Origin: Candidatus Acetothermia bacterium
GTDB taxonomy: Bacteria; Bipolaricaulota; Bipolaricaulia; RBG-16-55-9; JANLFV01
Direction of reading: 5' to 3'
Assembly: GCA_024653345.1 (NCBI GenBank)
Contig: JANLFV010000001.1
Span: 148,387-212,386, forward strand
DNA: 64,000 nucleotides
Each line of letters begins with the position of its first letter. Position 1 is the first letter of the stretch. The position numbers and the translations under genes are program-made. Below are positions 34,587 through 42,111 of this stretch, one piece after another. The notes under the pieces were generated by a model. The model was not told where the DNA came from and made no database searches. It saw only the letters and a program-made list of their open reading frames with translations.

Positions 34587-35936
34587 ATGGGCAAAGGTCC
34601 GACCGTCGAGGAACTGTTAGCCAAGGCGAAGAAGCCCGGAGAGGACGCGATGAAGCTCCACCCCTTCTATCGCGGGAAGGTCAAGATCGTCCCGAAGTGC
34701 GCGATCCGGGACTTCAATGACTTCGCGATCTGGTATACCCCCGGGGTGGCCGAGCCATGTAGAGCGATCCAGAAGGACCCGGAGAAGGTCTTCGAGCACA
34801 CGAACAAGGCGAACTTCGTGGCCGTGGTCACTGATGGCACCCGGGTCCTGGGCCTGGGAGATATCGGCCCGGAGGCCGGCCTCCCGGTGATGGAGGGCAA
34901 AGCGATCCTCTTCAAGTATCTCGGCGGGGTCGATGCCTTCCCGATCTGCCTCGACACCAAAGACCCGGACGAGTTCATCAAGACCATCCTCCTCCTCCAG
35001 CCGACCTTCGGAGGGATCAACCTCGAGGACATCGCCCAGCCGAAGTGCTTCTATATCCTCGATACCCTGAGGAAGGAGGCGCGGATCCCCGTCTGGCACG
35101 ACGACCAGCAGGGGACAGCCGCGATCACGCTCGCCGGGCTGATCAACGCCGTGAAGATCGTGGGGAAGAAGCTCAATGAGGTGAAGATCGCCATGGTCGG
35201 GGCTGGGGCCTCGAACATCGCCATCGCGCGGGTCATTATCGCCGCGGGGGTCGATCCGAAGAAGGTCTTCATGACCGATACCAAGGGGATCCTCCATCCG
35301 AACCGCGAGGACAAGGAGGAGCTGAAGAAGAACTTCAAGGAGAAGTGGCACATGGCCACGACAACGAACGGCGAGGGGCGCCGCGGGGGAATCCCGGAGG
35401 CGATGAAGGGGGCCGATGTCCTGATCGCCCTCTCCAAGCCCGGACCGGGCGTGATCCAGAAGGAGTGGGTCCGGAGCATGGCCGAGGACCCGATCGTCTT
35501 CGTCTGCGCCAACCCCGTCCCGGAGATGTGGCCCTGGGAGGCCAAGGAGGCCGGGGCGAAGGTCGTGGCGACCGGGAGGAGCGACTTCCCCAATCAGGTC
35601 AACAATTCCCTGGGCTTTCCGGGGATCTTCCGCGGGACCCTCGATGTGATGGCCCGGACGATCACGGACGAGATGTGCATCGCCGCGGCCCAGGAGTTGG
35701 CCAAGTGCGCCGAGGACAAGGGCCTCGACCCGGAATACATCATCCCGACGATGGACGAGTGGGAGGTCTTCCCGAGGGAGGCCACGGCCGTGGGGATGAA
35801 GGCGATCGAGCAGGGCGTGGCCCGGCTCAAGCTCTCGCGGAAGGAGCTTTTCGAAAAATCCTCGAGGATCATCAAGCAGGCCCGCGAGGAGACCCAGTTC
35901 CTGATGAAGGAAGGGTTCATCCCACTGCCGAAGTAG
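34587..35936 (+). CDS. NAD(P)-dependent malic enzyme
   Basis: This 449-aa enzyme decarboxylates malate to pyruvate. The N-terminal domain has IWYTPGVAEPC and TDGTRVLGLGDIGPEAGLPVMEGK. The metal site is in GGINLEDIAQP and WHDDQQGTAAI, and the Rossmann domain has MVGAGASNIAIAR. Length matches the short bacterial malic enzymes without a phosphotransacetylase domain. ATG 34587 is 8 nt from AAGGAGG; ATG 34581 would be too close. The 265-bp gap before it holds a decayed-looking frame ending near 34545 and no clear promoter. Confidence 0.93.
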   Translation: MGKGPTVEELLAKAKKPGEDAMKLHPFYRGKVKIVPKCAIRDFNDFAIWYTPGVAEPCRAIQKDPEKVFEHTNKANFVAVVTDGTRVLGLGDIGPEAGLPVMEGKAILFKYLGGVDAFPICLDTKDPDEFIKTILLLQPTFGGINLEDIAQPKCFYILDTLRKEARIPVWHDDQQGTAAITLAGLINAVKIVGKKLNEVKIAMVGAGASNIAIARVIIAAGVDPKKVFMTDTKGILHPNREDKEELKKNFKEKWHMATTTNGEGRRGGIPEAMKGADVLIALSKPGPGVIQKEWVRSMAEDPIVFVCANPVPEMWPWEAKEAGAKVVATGRSDFPNQVNNSLGFPGIFRGTLDVMARTITDEMCIAAAQELAKCAEDKGLDPEYIIPTMDEWEVFPREATAVGMKAIEQGVARLKLSRKELFEKSSRIIKQAREETQFLMKEGFIPLPK

Positions 35937-35980
35937 CCTCCCCCGACCCGGCGCGCGTGCCCGGAAGTGGTCAAGCGCGG

Positions 35981-36424
35981 ATGGAAAGGTCCGAGCGCGC
36001 GGCCTTGCTGTTCAACGAGGGCTTCAACTGCGCCCAGGCAGTCCTTGGGGCCTTCGGGCCTGGGCTGGGGCTCGACCGCGAGCTGGCTTTAAAGGTCGCC
36101 GGGCCGTTCGGGGGCGGGATGGGCCGGACCGGCGGGACCTGCGGGGCCGTGGCCGGCGGGCTGATGGCCCTCGGGCTCAAGTTCGGCCCGACCAGGACTG
36201 GGGACGAGGGGGCCAAGGAGCGGGCCTACGGGCTGGTCCGGGAATTCTTCGAGGAGTTCGAGGCCCGGAACGGCTCGGTCCTGTGCAAGCAATTGCTGGG
36301 CTGCGATCTGAGCGCACCCGAGGGGCAGAAGCGCGCGAGGGAGGCCGGGCTCCACTCCTCCCTTTGCCCGAAGTTCGTCCGCGATGCCGCGGAGATCCTG
36401 GAGTGGCTGCTGGAGCTGGAATGA
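35981..36424 (+). CDS. C_GCAxxG_C_C family redox protein
   Basis: This 147-aa protein matches the C_GCAxxG_C_C family of putative redox or metal proteins: FNCAQAVLGAF, GGGMGRTGGTCGAVAGGLMALG, LGCDLS and LCPKFVRDAAEIL. Members often occur near electron-transfer systems in anaerobes. ATG 35981 fits the family start. It lies 44 nt after the malic enzyme and its stop overlaps the Nudix start (ATGA). Confidence 0.85.
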   Translation: MERSERAALLFNEGFNCAQAVLGAFGPGLGLDRELALKVAGPFGGGMGRTGGTCGAVAGGLMALGLKFGPTRTGDEGAKERAYGLVREFFEEFEARNGSVLCKQLLGCDLSAPEGQKRAREAGLHSSLCPKFVRDAAEILEWLLELE

Positions 36425-36882
36425 GCCGCCGGCCGGCCCAGGTCCTGGTCTATGTTGCCCGCTGGGCCGGCGATGATTGGGAGTTCTTGCTTCTGGGCCG
36501 CATCCCCAGCCGCGGGGGCTTCTGGCAGGGCGTGACCGGCGGGGCCGAGTGGGGCGAGCCCCTGCTCGAGGCGGCCCGCCGGGAGCTCCTGGAGGAGACC
36601 GGGCTCAGCCCGCTGAAGCTCGAGCAGCTCGATTTTGCCTATACGCTCCCTTTGGATGAGGAGGACCGCCGGCTCTACGGCCCCGAGGTCGAGAAGGTCG
36701 AGGAGTTCGTCTTCCTGGCCCTCGTCGAGGCCGAGGGCAGCGAGCCGCGGCTCGACCCGAACGAGCATGACCTCTGGCGCTGGTGCCGCTTCGAGGAGGC
36801 GCTAGAAGTGCTGACCTGGCCGGAGAATAAGGAAGCCCTCCGGCGCTGCCACGAGGCGCTCCTCAACCGCGCGAAGTCCTAG
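36421..36882 (+). CDS. Nudix hydrolase
   Basis: This 153-aa protein has a full Nudix box, GGAEWGEPLLEAARRELLEETG, which binds Mg2+ and cleaves nucleoside-diphosphate-linked substrates. The general build (VYVARWAGDDWEFLLLGRIPSRGGFWQG) resembles dihydroneopterin-triphosphate pyrophosphatase, a folate step, but this is a guess. Translation is coupled to the preceding gene. Its end overlaps the convergent AbrB gene by 4 bp. Confidence 0.88.
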   Translation: MSRRPAQVLVYVARWAGDDWEFLLLGRIPSRGGFWQGVTGGAEWGEPLLEAARRELLEETGLSPLKLEQLDFAYTLPLDEEDRRLYGPEVEKVEEFVFLALVEAEGSEPRLDPNEHDLWRWCRFEEALEVLTWPENKEALRRCHEALLNRAKS

Positions 36883-37175
36883 CGTGTCCCGGTGGTGGGA
36901 TAAGTCCGGTAGACCTCGCGGAGCAGCTCCTCCTTGACGCGATCGACCCTCTCCCGCACCTCCTCCTCGGAGTAGCCCTCGGCCTCCGCCTCGGCGGCGA
37001 TCGAGCGAGATAGCTCTCTGATCGGGCTCATCCGCTCCAGAATGTAGAGGTTCTCGTCGAGCTTGTAGATGTTGATGAAGTCGCCCCGGCGGATTTCCAG
37101 ATCCTGCCGGATCTCTTGGGGGAGGGTGATCTGGCCCTTCGCGCCCACACGGAGCGTCCGCTTCAGGAATGCCAT
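36879..37175 (-). CDS. AbrB/MazE-family DNA-binding protein
   Basis: This 98-aa protein has an N-terminal swapped-hairpin AbrB domain (RVGAKGQITLPQEIRQDLEIRRGDFINIY) followed by a helical acidic tail. It can be a transcription regulator or the antitoxin of a toxin pair, but no toxin gene is adjacent. AAAGGAGG lies 4-5 nt before the ATG. It has its own promoter, back to back with that of the PC4-like gene. Confidence 0.85.
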   Translation of the reverse strand: MAFLKRTLRVGAKGQITLPQEIRQDLEIRRGDFINIYKLDENLYILERMSPIRELSRSIAAEAEAEGYSEEEVRERVDRVKEELLREVYRTYPTTGTR

Positions 37176-37204
37176 CTTTCCTCCTTTCCGACTCGGCGAT
37201 TCCC

Positions 37205-37233
37205 AGTCTAGGCGAGGGACCCGCTGGAGTCAA
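37205..37233 (-). promoter_or_regulatory. Promoter of AbrB-family gene
   Basis: On the minus strand TTGACT (37228-37233) and TAGACT (37205-37210) are 17 bp apart, with a leader of about 25 nt to the ATG at 37175. Confidence 0.65.
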
Positions 37234-37241
37234 GCGCGCAC

Positions 37242-37271
37242 TTGCTCTGGAGAGCGCCCGGGGCCTATACT
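37242..37271 (+). promoter_or_regulatory. Promoter of PC4-like gene
   Basis: TTGCTC (37242-37247) and TATACT (37266-37271) are 18 bp apart; AAGGGG (37288-37293) precedes the ATG at 37299. It is divergent from the AbrB promoter with only 8 bp between the -35 boxes, so AbrB-type autoregulation could affect both genes. Confidence 0.6.
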
Positions 37272-37298
37272 CTGTCCAATCTAGCTTAAGGGGTGAGC

Positions 37299-37529
37299 AT
37301 GGCAGAGGAAGAGAGGTTGATCAAGGCATTCGAGCGCGGGGCGGGCCAGCAGCTCCAGATCAGGTTGATCAACTTCCGCGGGCGGGAGTATCTCGACCTG
37401 CGGAACTTCTATCTCGACGAGAACAACGAATGGAAGCCGACCAGAAAGGGGATCGCCATTCCGACAGAGCTTTATGAGGAACTGATGGCGGCCCTTCAGG
37501 AGGTCGGGGAGATACTTAAGGAAGGCTAG
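37299..37529 (+). CDS. PC4/Sub1-like single-stranded nucleic-acid-binding protein
   Basis: This 76-aa protein matches the transcriptional coactivator p15 (PC4) fold: LINFRGREYLDLRNFYLDENNEWKPTRKGIAIPTELYEEL. Bacterial PC4-like proteins bind single-stranded DNA as dimers and may act in repair or transcription. ATG 37299 is preferred over GTG 37293, which overlaps the ribosome-binding site. Confidence 0.85.
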   Translation: MAEEERLIKAFERGAGQQLQIRLINFRGREYLDLRNFYLDENNEWKPTRKGIAIPTELYEELMAALQEVGEILKEG

Positions 37530-37581
37530 GCCCAGCTCTAGTCCCCTCCGCAAGTCTGGATGACTTACGCAGTCTCTTGGG

Positions 37582-38331
37582 CTACTCATCAGGAGTCAAC
37601 AGCTCGTCCATCATGGACAAAGCTTGCTGCTGCCCGATGCCCAGTTCGATTAGCCGCTGTAGGATCTCGAGAGTAAGATCGGGGCGACTGCTGGAGACTT
37701 CTTCTAGAACGGCAAACACTGTAGCGAGGGTTGCCTCGGGAGTGAACTGCCAGCTCTCTTCCAGTGCCAGAATTCCCCTTTCGCCTGCTTGCTTTACGAA
37801 CGTCTTCACTCCTGGAGCATAGTAGAGGTCCGAGATCACCGTGGCTCCCTGCTGGTACCGAACGTGGAAAGTGTCAAACGTCCCGAAGCCCGTTTGAATC
37901 ATCTCTATACCTTGAACCTCTGCAACGACAGGTTCCGCGTCGTGCCCGGGCCTAGCAACCCACTGCTTGCCTACTTCAAGGGGGAAGGCGTAGGCTTGAA
38001 AGACGACCGGGCCCTCAAACCTTGACGCGACCGTGGGATAGGGGGACTGCATATCGGCATAGGCGAGGAACGGTATGGGTCCATGAGCTGTCTTGTAGAT
38101 AGAGAACAAGACATAGATCCCTTCAGGAACTCGGGCCAATACCCAGTATTCTATCGAGCTAGTGATCGTATCATAAGGCGTTGTAGGCACTTCTGGAGGG
38201 CCATAGCTATATTGCCAATACAGTCCTATATCCCAAGAGGGAAGCTCGGCCCGACACTGGCCAAAGACAAGCGACACTGCCAACCACAGTGCCAGCACGG
38301 AATAGGAGATCACCTTCCTGCTGATTGTCAT
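37582..38331 (-). CDS. Exported protein of unknown function
   Basis: This 249-aa protein has a signal peptide (VISYSVLALWLAVSLVFG, cleavage probably after CRA). The mature part has a pattern seen in DUF3108-like and similar exported proteins: FPLEVGKQWVARPG, then GFGTFDTFHVRYQQG and LYYAPGVKTFVKQAGE. The C-terminal 60 residues are helical. ATG 38331 is 5 nt after AAGGAGG. Its leader has the GAAAGGAGGTGG box at the predicted 5' end. The 52-bp gap to the PC4 gene is empty. Confidence 0.75.
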   Translation of the reverse strand: MTISRKVISYSVLALWLAVSLVFGQCRAELPSWDIGLYWQYSYGPPEVPTTPYDTITSSIEYWVLARVPEGIYVLFSIYKTAHGPIPFLAYADMQSPYPTVASRFEGPVVFQAYAFPLEVGKQWVARPGHDAEPVVAEVQGIEMIQTGFGTFDTFHVRYQQGATVISDLYYAPGVKTFVKQAGERGILALEESWQFTPEATLATVFAVLEEVSSSRPDLTLEILQRLIELGIGQQQALSMMDELLTPDE

Positions 38332-38394
38332 GTTGACCTCCTTCTGGGCTCCAAAGTCGATGAGTGACTCTACTCCTGCGCTTCTGCGGTCCAA

Positions 38395-38442
38395 CCACCT
38401 CCTTTCACGAGCCGATTATGCACCATCACCCCCAGGTGTCAA
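38395..38442 (-). promoter_or_regulatory. Promoter with 5'-terminal GAAAGGAGGTGG box (exported protein)
   Basis: On the minus strand TTGACA (38437-38442) and CATAAT (38415-38420) are 16 bp apart. Exactly 9 nt later comes AAAGGAGGTGG (38395-38405), as at the dppA-like operon. The true start codon is about 65 nt further on with a second AAGGAGG. An in-frame TTG at 38394 is too close to the box to be a good start. Confidence 0.65.
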
Positions 38443-38711
38443 GAGGGGGTGATGAGGATCACCTTCGCCGCCCAATTCCCGAGGGGAATTCAGTAAACTC
38501 CCGCCGCGAGAAACTGCCGCATACGAGCACCTCTTTCATGAGAAGCTCTACGAGCAAACCGTTTTATTTGTTTTACCGCCGACTCCCCCGCTTGTCAAAC
38601 TCTTGCCAAAAGCATGCCCGTGATGGCCGCTGACCAAGACCGGGACTTGTTTAGTGGTGTGGCATTAGGACGGATTGACAGCAGCGAGACGCTGAGAGGA
38701 GAACTTCCCCC
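38443..38711. other. Gene-free region
   Basis: This stretch between a promoter and the end of the ABC-2 permease gene holds no recognisable gene. On the plus strand a short frame near 38520-38618 reads like the tail of a lost gene (YEHLFHEKLYEQTVLF), with AT-richer codons. I see no RNA or terminator. Confidence 0.4.
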
Positions 38712-39830
38712 TCAGGCCTCCGTCGCCCACTTGAAGAACCGGAAGGTGATGAGGAGGCAGATCAGCCCCCAGCCGGCCAGGACACCGAGGTTCGGGCCGA
38801 TCTCGGCCAGCCCGGCCCCGCGGATGGTGATCTCGCGGAAGCCGTCGAGGAAGAACCTCAAGGGGAGGACCCGCATGATCGGCTGGAGCCAGGCGGGCAT
38901 CAGGCCGGGCGGGAAGAAAGCCCCCGAGAGGAGGACCATCGGCATGTAGAAGATCTGGGCCAGGCCGATCGCCGCCTCGTGGGTCTTGGAGAACGCAGCG
39001 ATGGCGAACCCCATCAGGATGAACGAGAGCGAGCCCACGGTGAAGAGCAGCGCGAGGGCGAGATAGCCCCCCTGGAGCTTCGCTCCCAAGAGCGTTATCG
39101 CAAGCCCCACGACCACGATCCCCTGCAGCACGGTGACGATGAACTGCTGGACCGTGCGGGCAGAGAAGAAGGTCACGGGGTGGAGAGGCATCGTGCCGAG
39201 GAGTTTCAAGAGCTTCCACTTCCGCTCGAACGCCAGATCGATCGCCCCGGAGAGAAGGGCCGTCGCGAGGACTGCCATCGCCAGGTAGCTGGGAAGGGCG
39301 AAATCGACATAGCTGATCTCCTCAGTTGGCTTCGCGCTCGGGGCCACCGTCTCCTGGACGAGCCCGAGCGGCGCGGGCTGGATCCGCTCATTGAACTCGA
39401 CCAAGAGCTGCTGGACCACGGCGGGGATGAGCCCCTTGAATTGCGGGTTCATCCCACCGTAGAGCAGGAGCTTGATCCGGCTCCCGCCGCGCCCCAGCGA
39501 AGCCTGAAGCCCCTGGGGAATGATGACTAGCCCGTCGAGCCTCCCTGCCTCGAGCTCGGCCCGCAGGCTCTCCTCGGCCCCCTCCTCGAGCTGGAGGACC
39601 GGCGTCTCGCGGAAGGCCGCGACCAACGCCTTCGAGAGCTCTGAGCCGTCGAGGTCGACCAGCCCCACCTTCAGGCTCACCCCGCCCTGTTCGCCCCCCA
39701 ACGCAAGGACGAAGAGGAACATCAGGACCAAGGGGAAGACGAACTCCCAGAAGACGGCCATCCGGTCGCGGAAGTGGAGCTTCAGGTTGACCCAGACCTG
39801 CTTGATGAAGACGAGGCCGCGCCCTCTCAT
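38712..39830 (-). CDS. ABC-2 type exporter permease
   Basis: This 372-aa membrane protein has an N-terminal membrane helix (FWEFVFPLVLMFLFVLALG), a large extracytoplasmic domain (about 40-190), and five or more helices after residue 195, ending in the ABC-2 signature region FFPPGLMPAWLQPIMRVLPLRF. Such permeases export lipids, drugs or polymers. The start overlaps the ATPase stop by ATGA. Confidence 0.9.
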   Translation of the reverse strand: MRGRGLVFIKQVWVNLKLHFRDRMAVFWEFVFPLVLMFLFVLALGGEQGGVSLKVGLVDLDGSELSKALVAAFRETPVLQLEEGAEESLRAELEAGRLDGLVIIPQGLQASLGRGGSRIKLLLYGGMNPQFKGLIPAVVQQLLVEFNERIQPAPLGLVQETVAPSAKPTEEISYVDFALPSYLAMAVLATALLSGAIDLAFERKWKLLKLLGTMPLHPVTFFSARTVQQFIVTVLQGIVVVGLAITLLGAKLQGGYLALALLFTVGSLSFILMGFAIAAFSKTHEAAIGLAQIFYMPMVLLSGAFFPPGLMPAWLQPIMRVLPLRFFLDGFREITIRGAGLAEIGPNLGVLAGWGLICLLITFRFFKWATEA

Positions 39831-40738
39831 TCCCGCAGCTCCTTCCCCGTGAGGGCCAGGAAGACATCCTCGAGGTTCGGCCGCTCGAGCCGCTCGATGG
39901 CCACATCGTCGAACCGGCGGAACAACTCCCGCAAGAAGAGATTAACATCTGTGCTCTCGACCCGCACGCGTTGGCGGTCCGAGGGCTTGAGGGCTCGGAC
40001 GGCCGCGAGGGCCTTCAGCCCGTCGAGGTCTAGCTCACCGGCGTAGCTGAGAGTCACGGCGCTCTCGAGGCCGGAGTTTCTTATGAGATTCTCCGGGGTG
40101 TCGAGTGCGACCATCTGGCCTAAGTCAATGATCCCCACTCGATCGCAGAGGGACTCGGCCTCCTCGATGTAGTGCGTCGTGAGGAGGACCGTCCGCCGCT
40201 GGGCCTTCATCTCCTTGATCAAGTCCCACAGCCGCCTCCGGGCCTGGGGGTCGAGCCCCGTCGTCGGCTCATCGAGGAAGACCAGCTCAGGGTCGTTCAC
40301 CAACGCCGCGGCTAGTGAGAGCCTTCGCTTCTGGCCGCCCGAGAGCTTCTCGACATGGCTATTGGCCTTGTCTTCGAGCCCCACGAGCTCCAATAGCTCC
40401 CTTACCGGGAGCGCCCGGCGATGGTAACTCCCGAAGAGGTCGAGCAGTTCCCAGACCTTGATCTTGTCGTAGAACTGGGCCTCCTGGAGCTGGACGCCCA
40501 TCTTCTGTTTCATTTCAGGATTCAAGCCCGGCCGGACCCGCTCGCCGTCGATGATGACCTCCCCGGAGTCCGCCCTTCGCAGTCCTTCGATGATCTCGAC
40601 CGCGGTAGTCTTCCCCGCCCCGTTCGGCCCGAGTAAGCCGAAGATCTCGCCCTCCTCGATTGAGAAGCTGATCCCCTTGAGGGCCCGAACCTCGCCGTAG
40701 CTCTTCCAAAGCCCGCGGGCGGTCACCTTCTCCGGCAT
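39827..40738 (-). CDS. ABC-2 type exporter ATP-binding protein
   Basis: This 303-aa ATPase has Walker A GPNGAGKTTA, Q-loop VQLQEAQF, signature LSGGQKRRLS, Walker B LVFLDEPTTGLDP and H-loop LLTTHYIEEAE. The C-terminal 80 residues form the extra domain usual in DrrA/CcmA-type exporters. It drives the permease that follows. ATG 40738 is chosen because a promoter ends 7 nt upstream. Confidence 0.93.
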   Translation of the reverse strand: MPEKVTARGLWKSYGEVRALKGISFSIEEGEIFGLLGPNGAGKTTAVEIIEGLRRADSGEVIIDGERVRPGLNPEMKQKMGVQLQEAQFYDKIKVWELLDLFGSYHRRALPVRELLELVGLEDKANSHVEKLSGGQKRRLSLAAALVNDPELVFLDEPTTGLDPQARRRLWDLIKEMKAQRRTVLLTTHYIEEAESLCDRVGIIDLGQMVALDTPENLIRNSGLESAVTLSYAGELDLDGLKALAAVRALKPSDRQRVRVESTDVNLFLRELFRRFDDVAIERLERPNLEDVFLALTGKELRE

Positions 40739-40745
40739 CGCCGCC

Positions 40746-40774
40746 GTTATATCAGATGGCCCGCCGCAGAGCAA
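40746..40774 (-). promoter_or_regulatory. Promoter of ABC-2 exporter operon (predicted leaderless)
   Basis: On the minus strand TTGCTC (40769-40774) and TATAAC (40746-40751) are 17 bp apart; the -10 box ends 7 nt before the ATG at 40738. Confidence 0.6.
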
Positions 40775-40915
40775 GACGGGAGAGCCAGACTCCGCGGGTG
40801 TCGCCCGTTGCCCGGCCCAGGGTGATCCCCTTCCTCGCCTCTGGGCCCACTTGCTATCGCCGCGCCAGCGGCTGGGCTTTACTCTATGAATTAAGAACTC
40901 TCTTAGGCGTTCCCG

Positions 40916-40938
40916 AGCCCCCGTCGCGAGCGGGGGCT
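40916..40938 (-). terminator. Possible terminator of beta-helix gene
   Basis: AGCCCCCG (40916-40923) pairs with CGGGGGCT (40931-40938) around a 7-nt loop, just past the stop at 40946 on the minus strand. No clear T-run follows, so termination efficiency is uncertain. Confidence 0.4.
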
Positions 40939-40945
40939 TCGCATT

Positions 40946-41997
40946 TCAGGGTCGGTCGTTGTCCTCAGACTCCCCCGGAGCTCCACCTCTCTGCGGGTGC
41001 TCCCCGCCGGCCTCAGTAAGCAGAAACTGGAGTTCCCCAGGGCAGAACGCCCCCAGGCCATTCCCCTCGGGCTCTTCTGACCCGGAAATGATGTTGGCTC
41101 TCCCGCAGTGATGGCCGAGGAACGCCTCGGCCGTCATGTAGCAGGGTCGATGGTAGAGCAAGATCCCATAGCCTCTGTTGCTGATGATTCTGTTCCTCAC
41201 GATGCTGGCGCGCGCCCGGCCGGCGAGCTGGATGCCCTCACCATTCTCGGAGATGAGCGAGTCCGCAATGTTGGCCTGCGCGCTGTCCCTGACCCACACG
41301 CCGCCCTGCCTGTTCCTTGTCACCGCCGAACGGCTGAGCCTGGCCCGGGCCTCATCGGCCAGCCAGAGGCCGTAGTGGCCGTTCCCCGCCAGGGTCGAGT
41401 GAACGATCGTCGCCCAAGCTCGATCGCGGAGGGCAATCCCGTCCCGCCCGAGATCGGAGCTGCTCTCGATCCCAACGCCGTTCTCCAGGACTGCCGAATT
41501 GCTTACCCTGGCATAGGCCGAGTTCCAGAGCCAGAGGCCATAATGGCCGTTCCTGGCAATAGTGCAGCCGCTGATGACCAGACGGGCTGAATCCCAGAGC
41601 GAGATCCCGCTCCTGCTGTTGGAAGCGACCGCTGAGCCGGTCAGCTCCACCCGCACCGGCCCTTGGATCAGCAACCCGTCCGCACAGACCCCTGGTGCCA
41701 CTCAGCGCAATCGCCCCGCGCGCCGCCAATCTCGAGCCCCTCGAGCCTCACCACCATCTCCTCCCCTCCCGGAGGGCCCGCGATCCAGATGGCAGGATAA
41801 CCTTTCTCACGCCCGCTGACGCTGGACCTTCCCTTGCCCGAGCCCCGGAGCGTCAGGGGCTTCTCGATCAGGATGTTCTCCCGCCAAGCTCCGGGGGCTA
41901 GCGAGAGAACCCCTCCTGCCTCGAGCCGATCGATCGCCTCTTGTAGCGAGGCCCCGGGCTGGACTGCTCGACCGGGTCCCCAAGGATGCTGCCTCAC
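40946..41997 (-). pseudogene. Right-handed beta-helix repeat protein, frameshifted
   Basis: Two overlapping frames make up one protein. The first (from GTG 41997, AGGAGG 5 nt upstream) encodes a NosD/pectate-lyase-like opening: GASLQEAIDRLEAGGVLSLAPG, ILIEKPLTLRG, then RLEGLEIGGA. It ends at 41668. The second frame (readable from 41701) picks up with GVCADGLLIQGPVRVELTG and carries repeated rungs such as ARNGHYGLWLWNSA and AGNGHYGLWLADEA. A shift to the -1 frame near 41690-41702 would restore about 350 residues. No signal peptide is seen. It may be a real lesion, programmed shift or sequencing error. Confidence 0.7.
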
Positions 41998-42023
41998 CGT
42001 CTCCTCCTGTTCCAGTGAGCTCA

Positions 42024-42053
42024 ACTATAACCTGCCGGGGGCGGACATCCCAA
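42024..42053 (-). promoter_or_regulatory. Promoter of beta-helix gene
   Basis: On the minus strand TTGGGA (42048-42053) and TATAGT (42024-42029) are 18 bp apart. The leader contains AGGAGG before GTG 41997. It is divergent from the acyl-CoA synthetase gene, whose own promoter may be TTGACC (42065-42070) and CAAAAT (42088-42093), 17 bp apart. Confidence 0.5.
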
Positions 42054-42111
42054 ATCGGCCGGAATTGACCTCTCCCTCTCCGCTGCCCAAAATAGCGCGA
42101 GAGGAGGGAAG

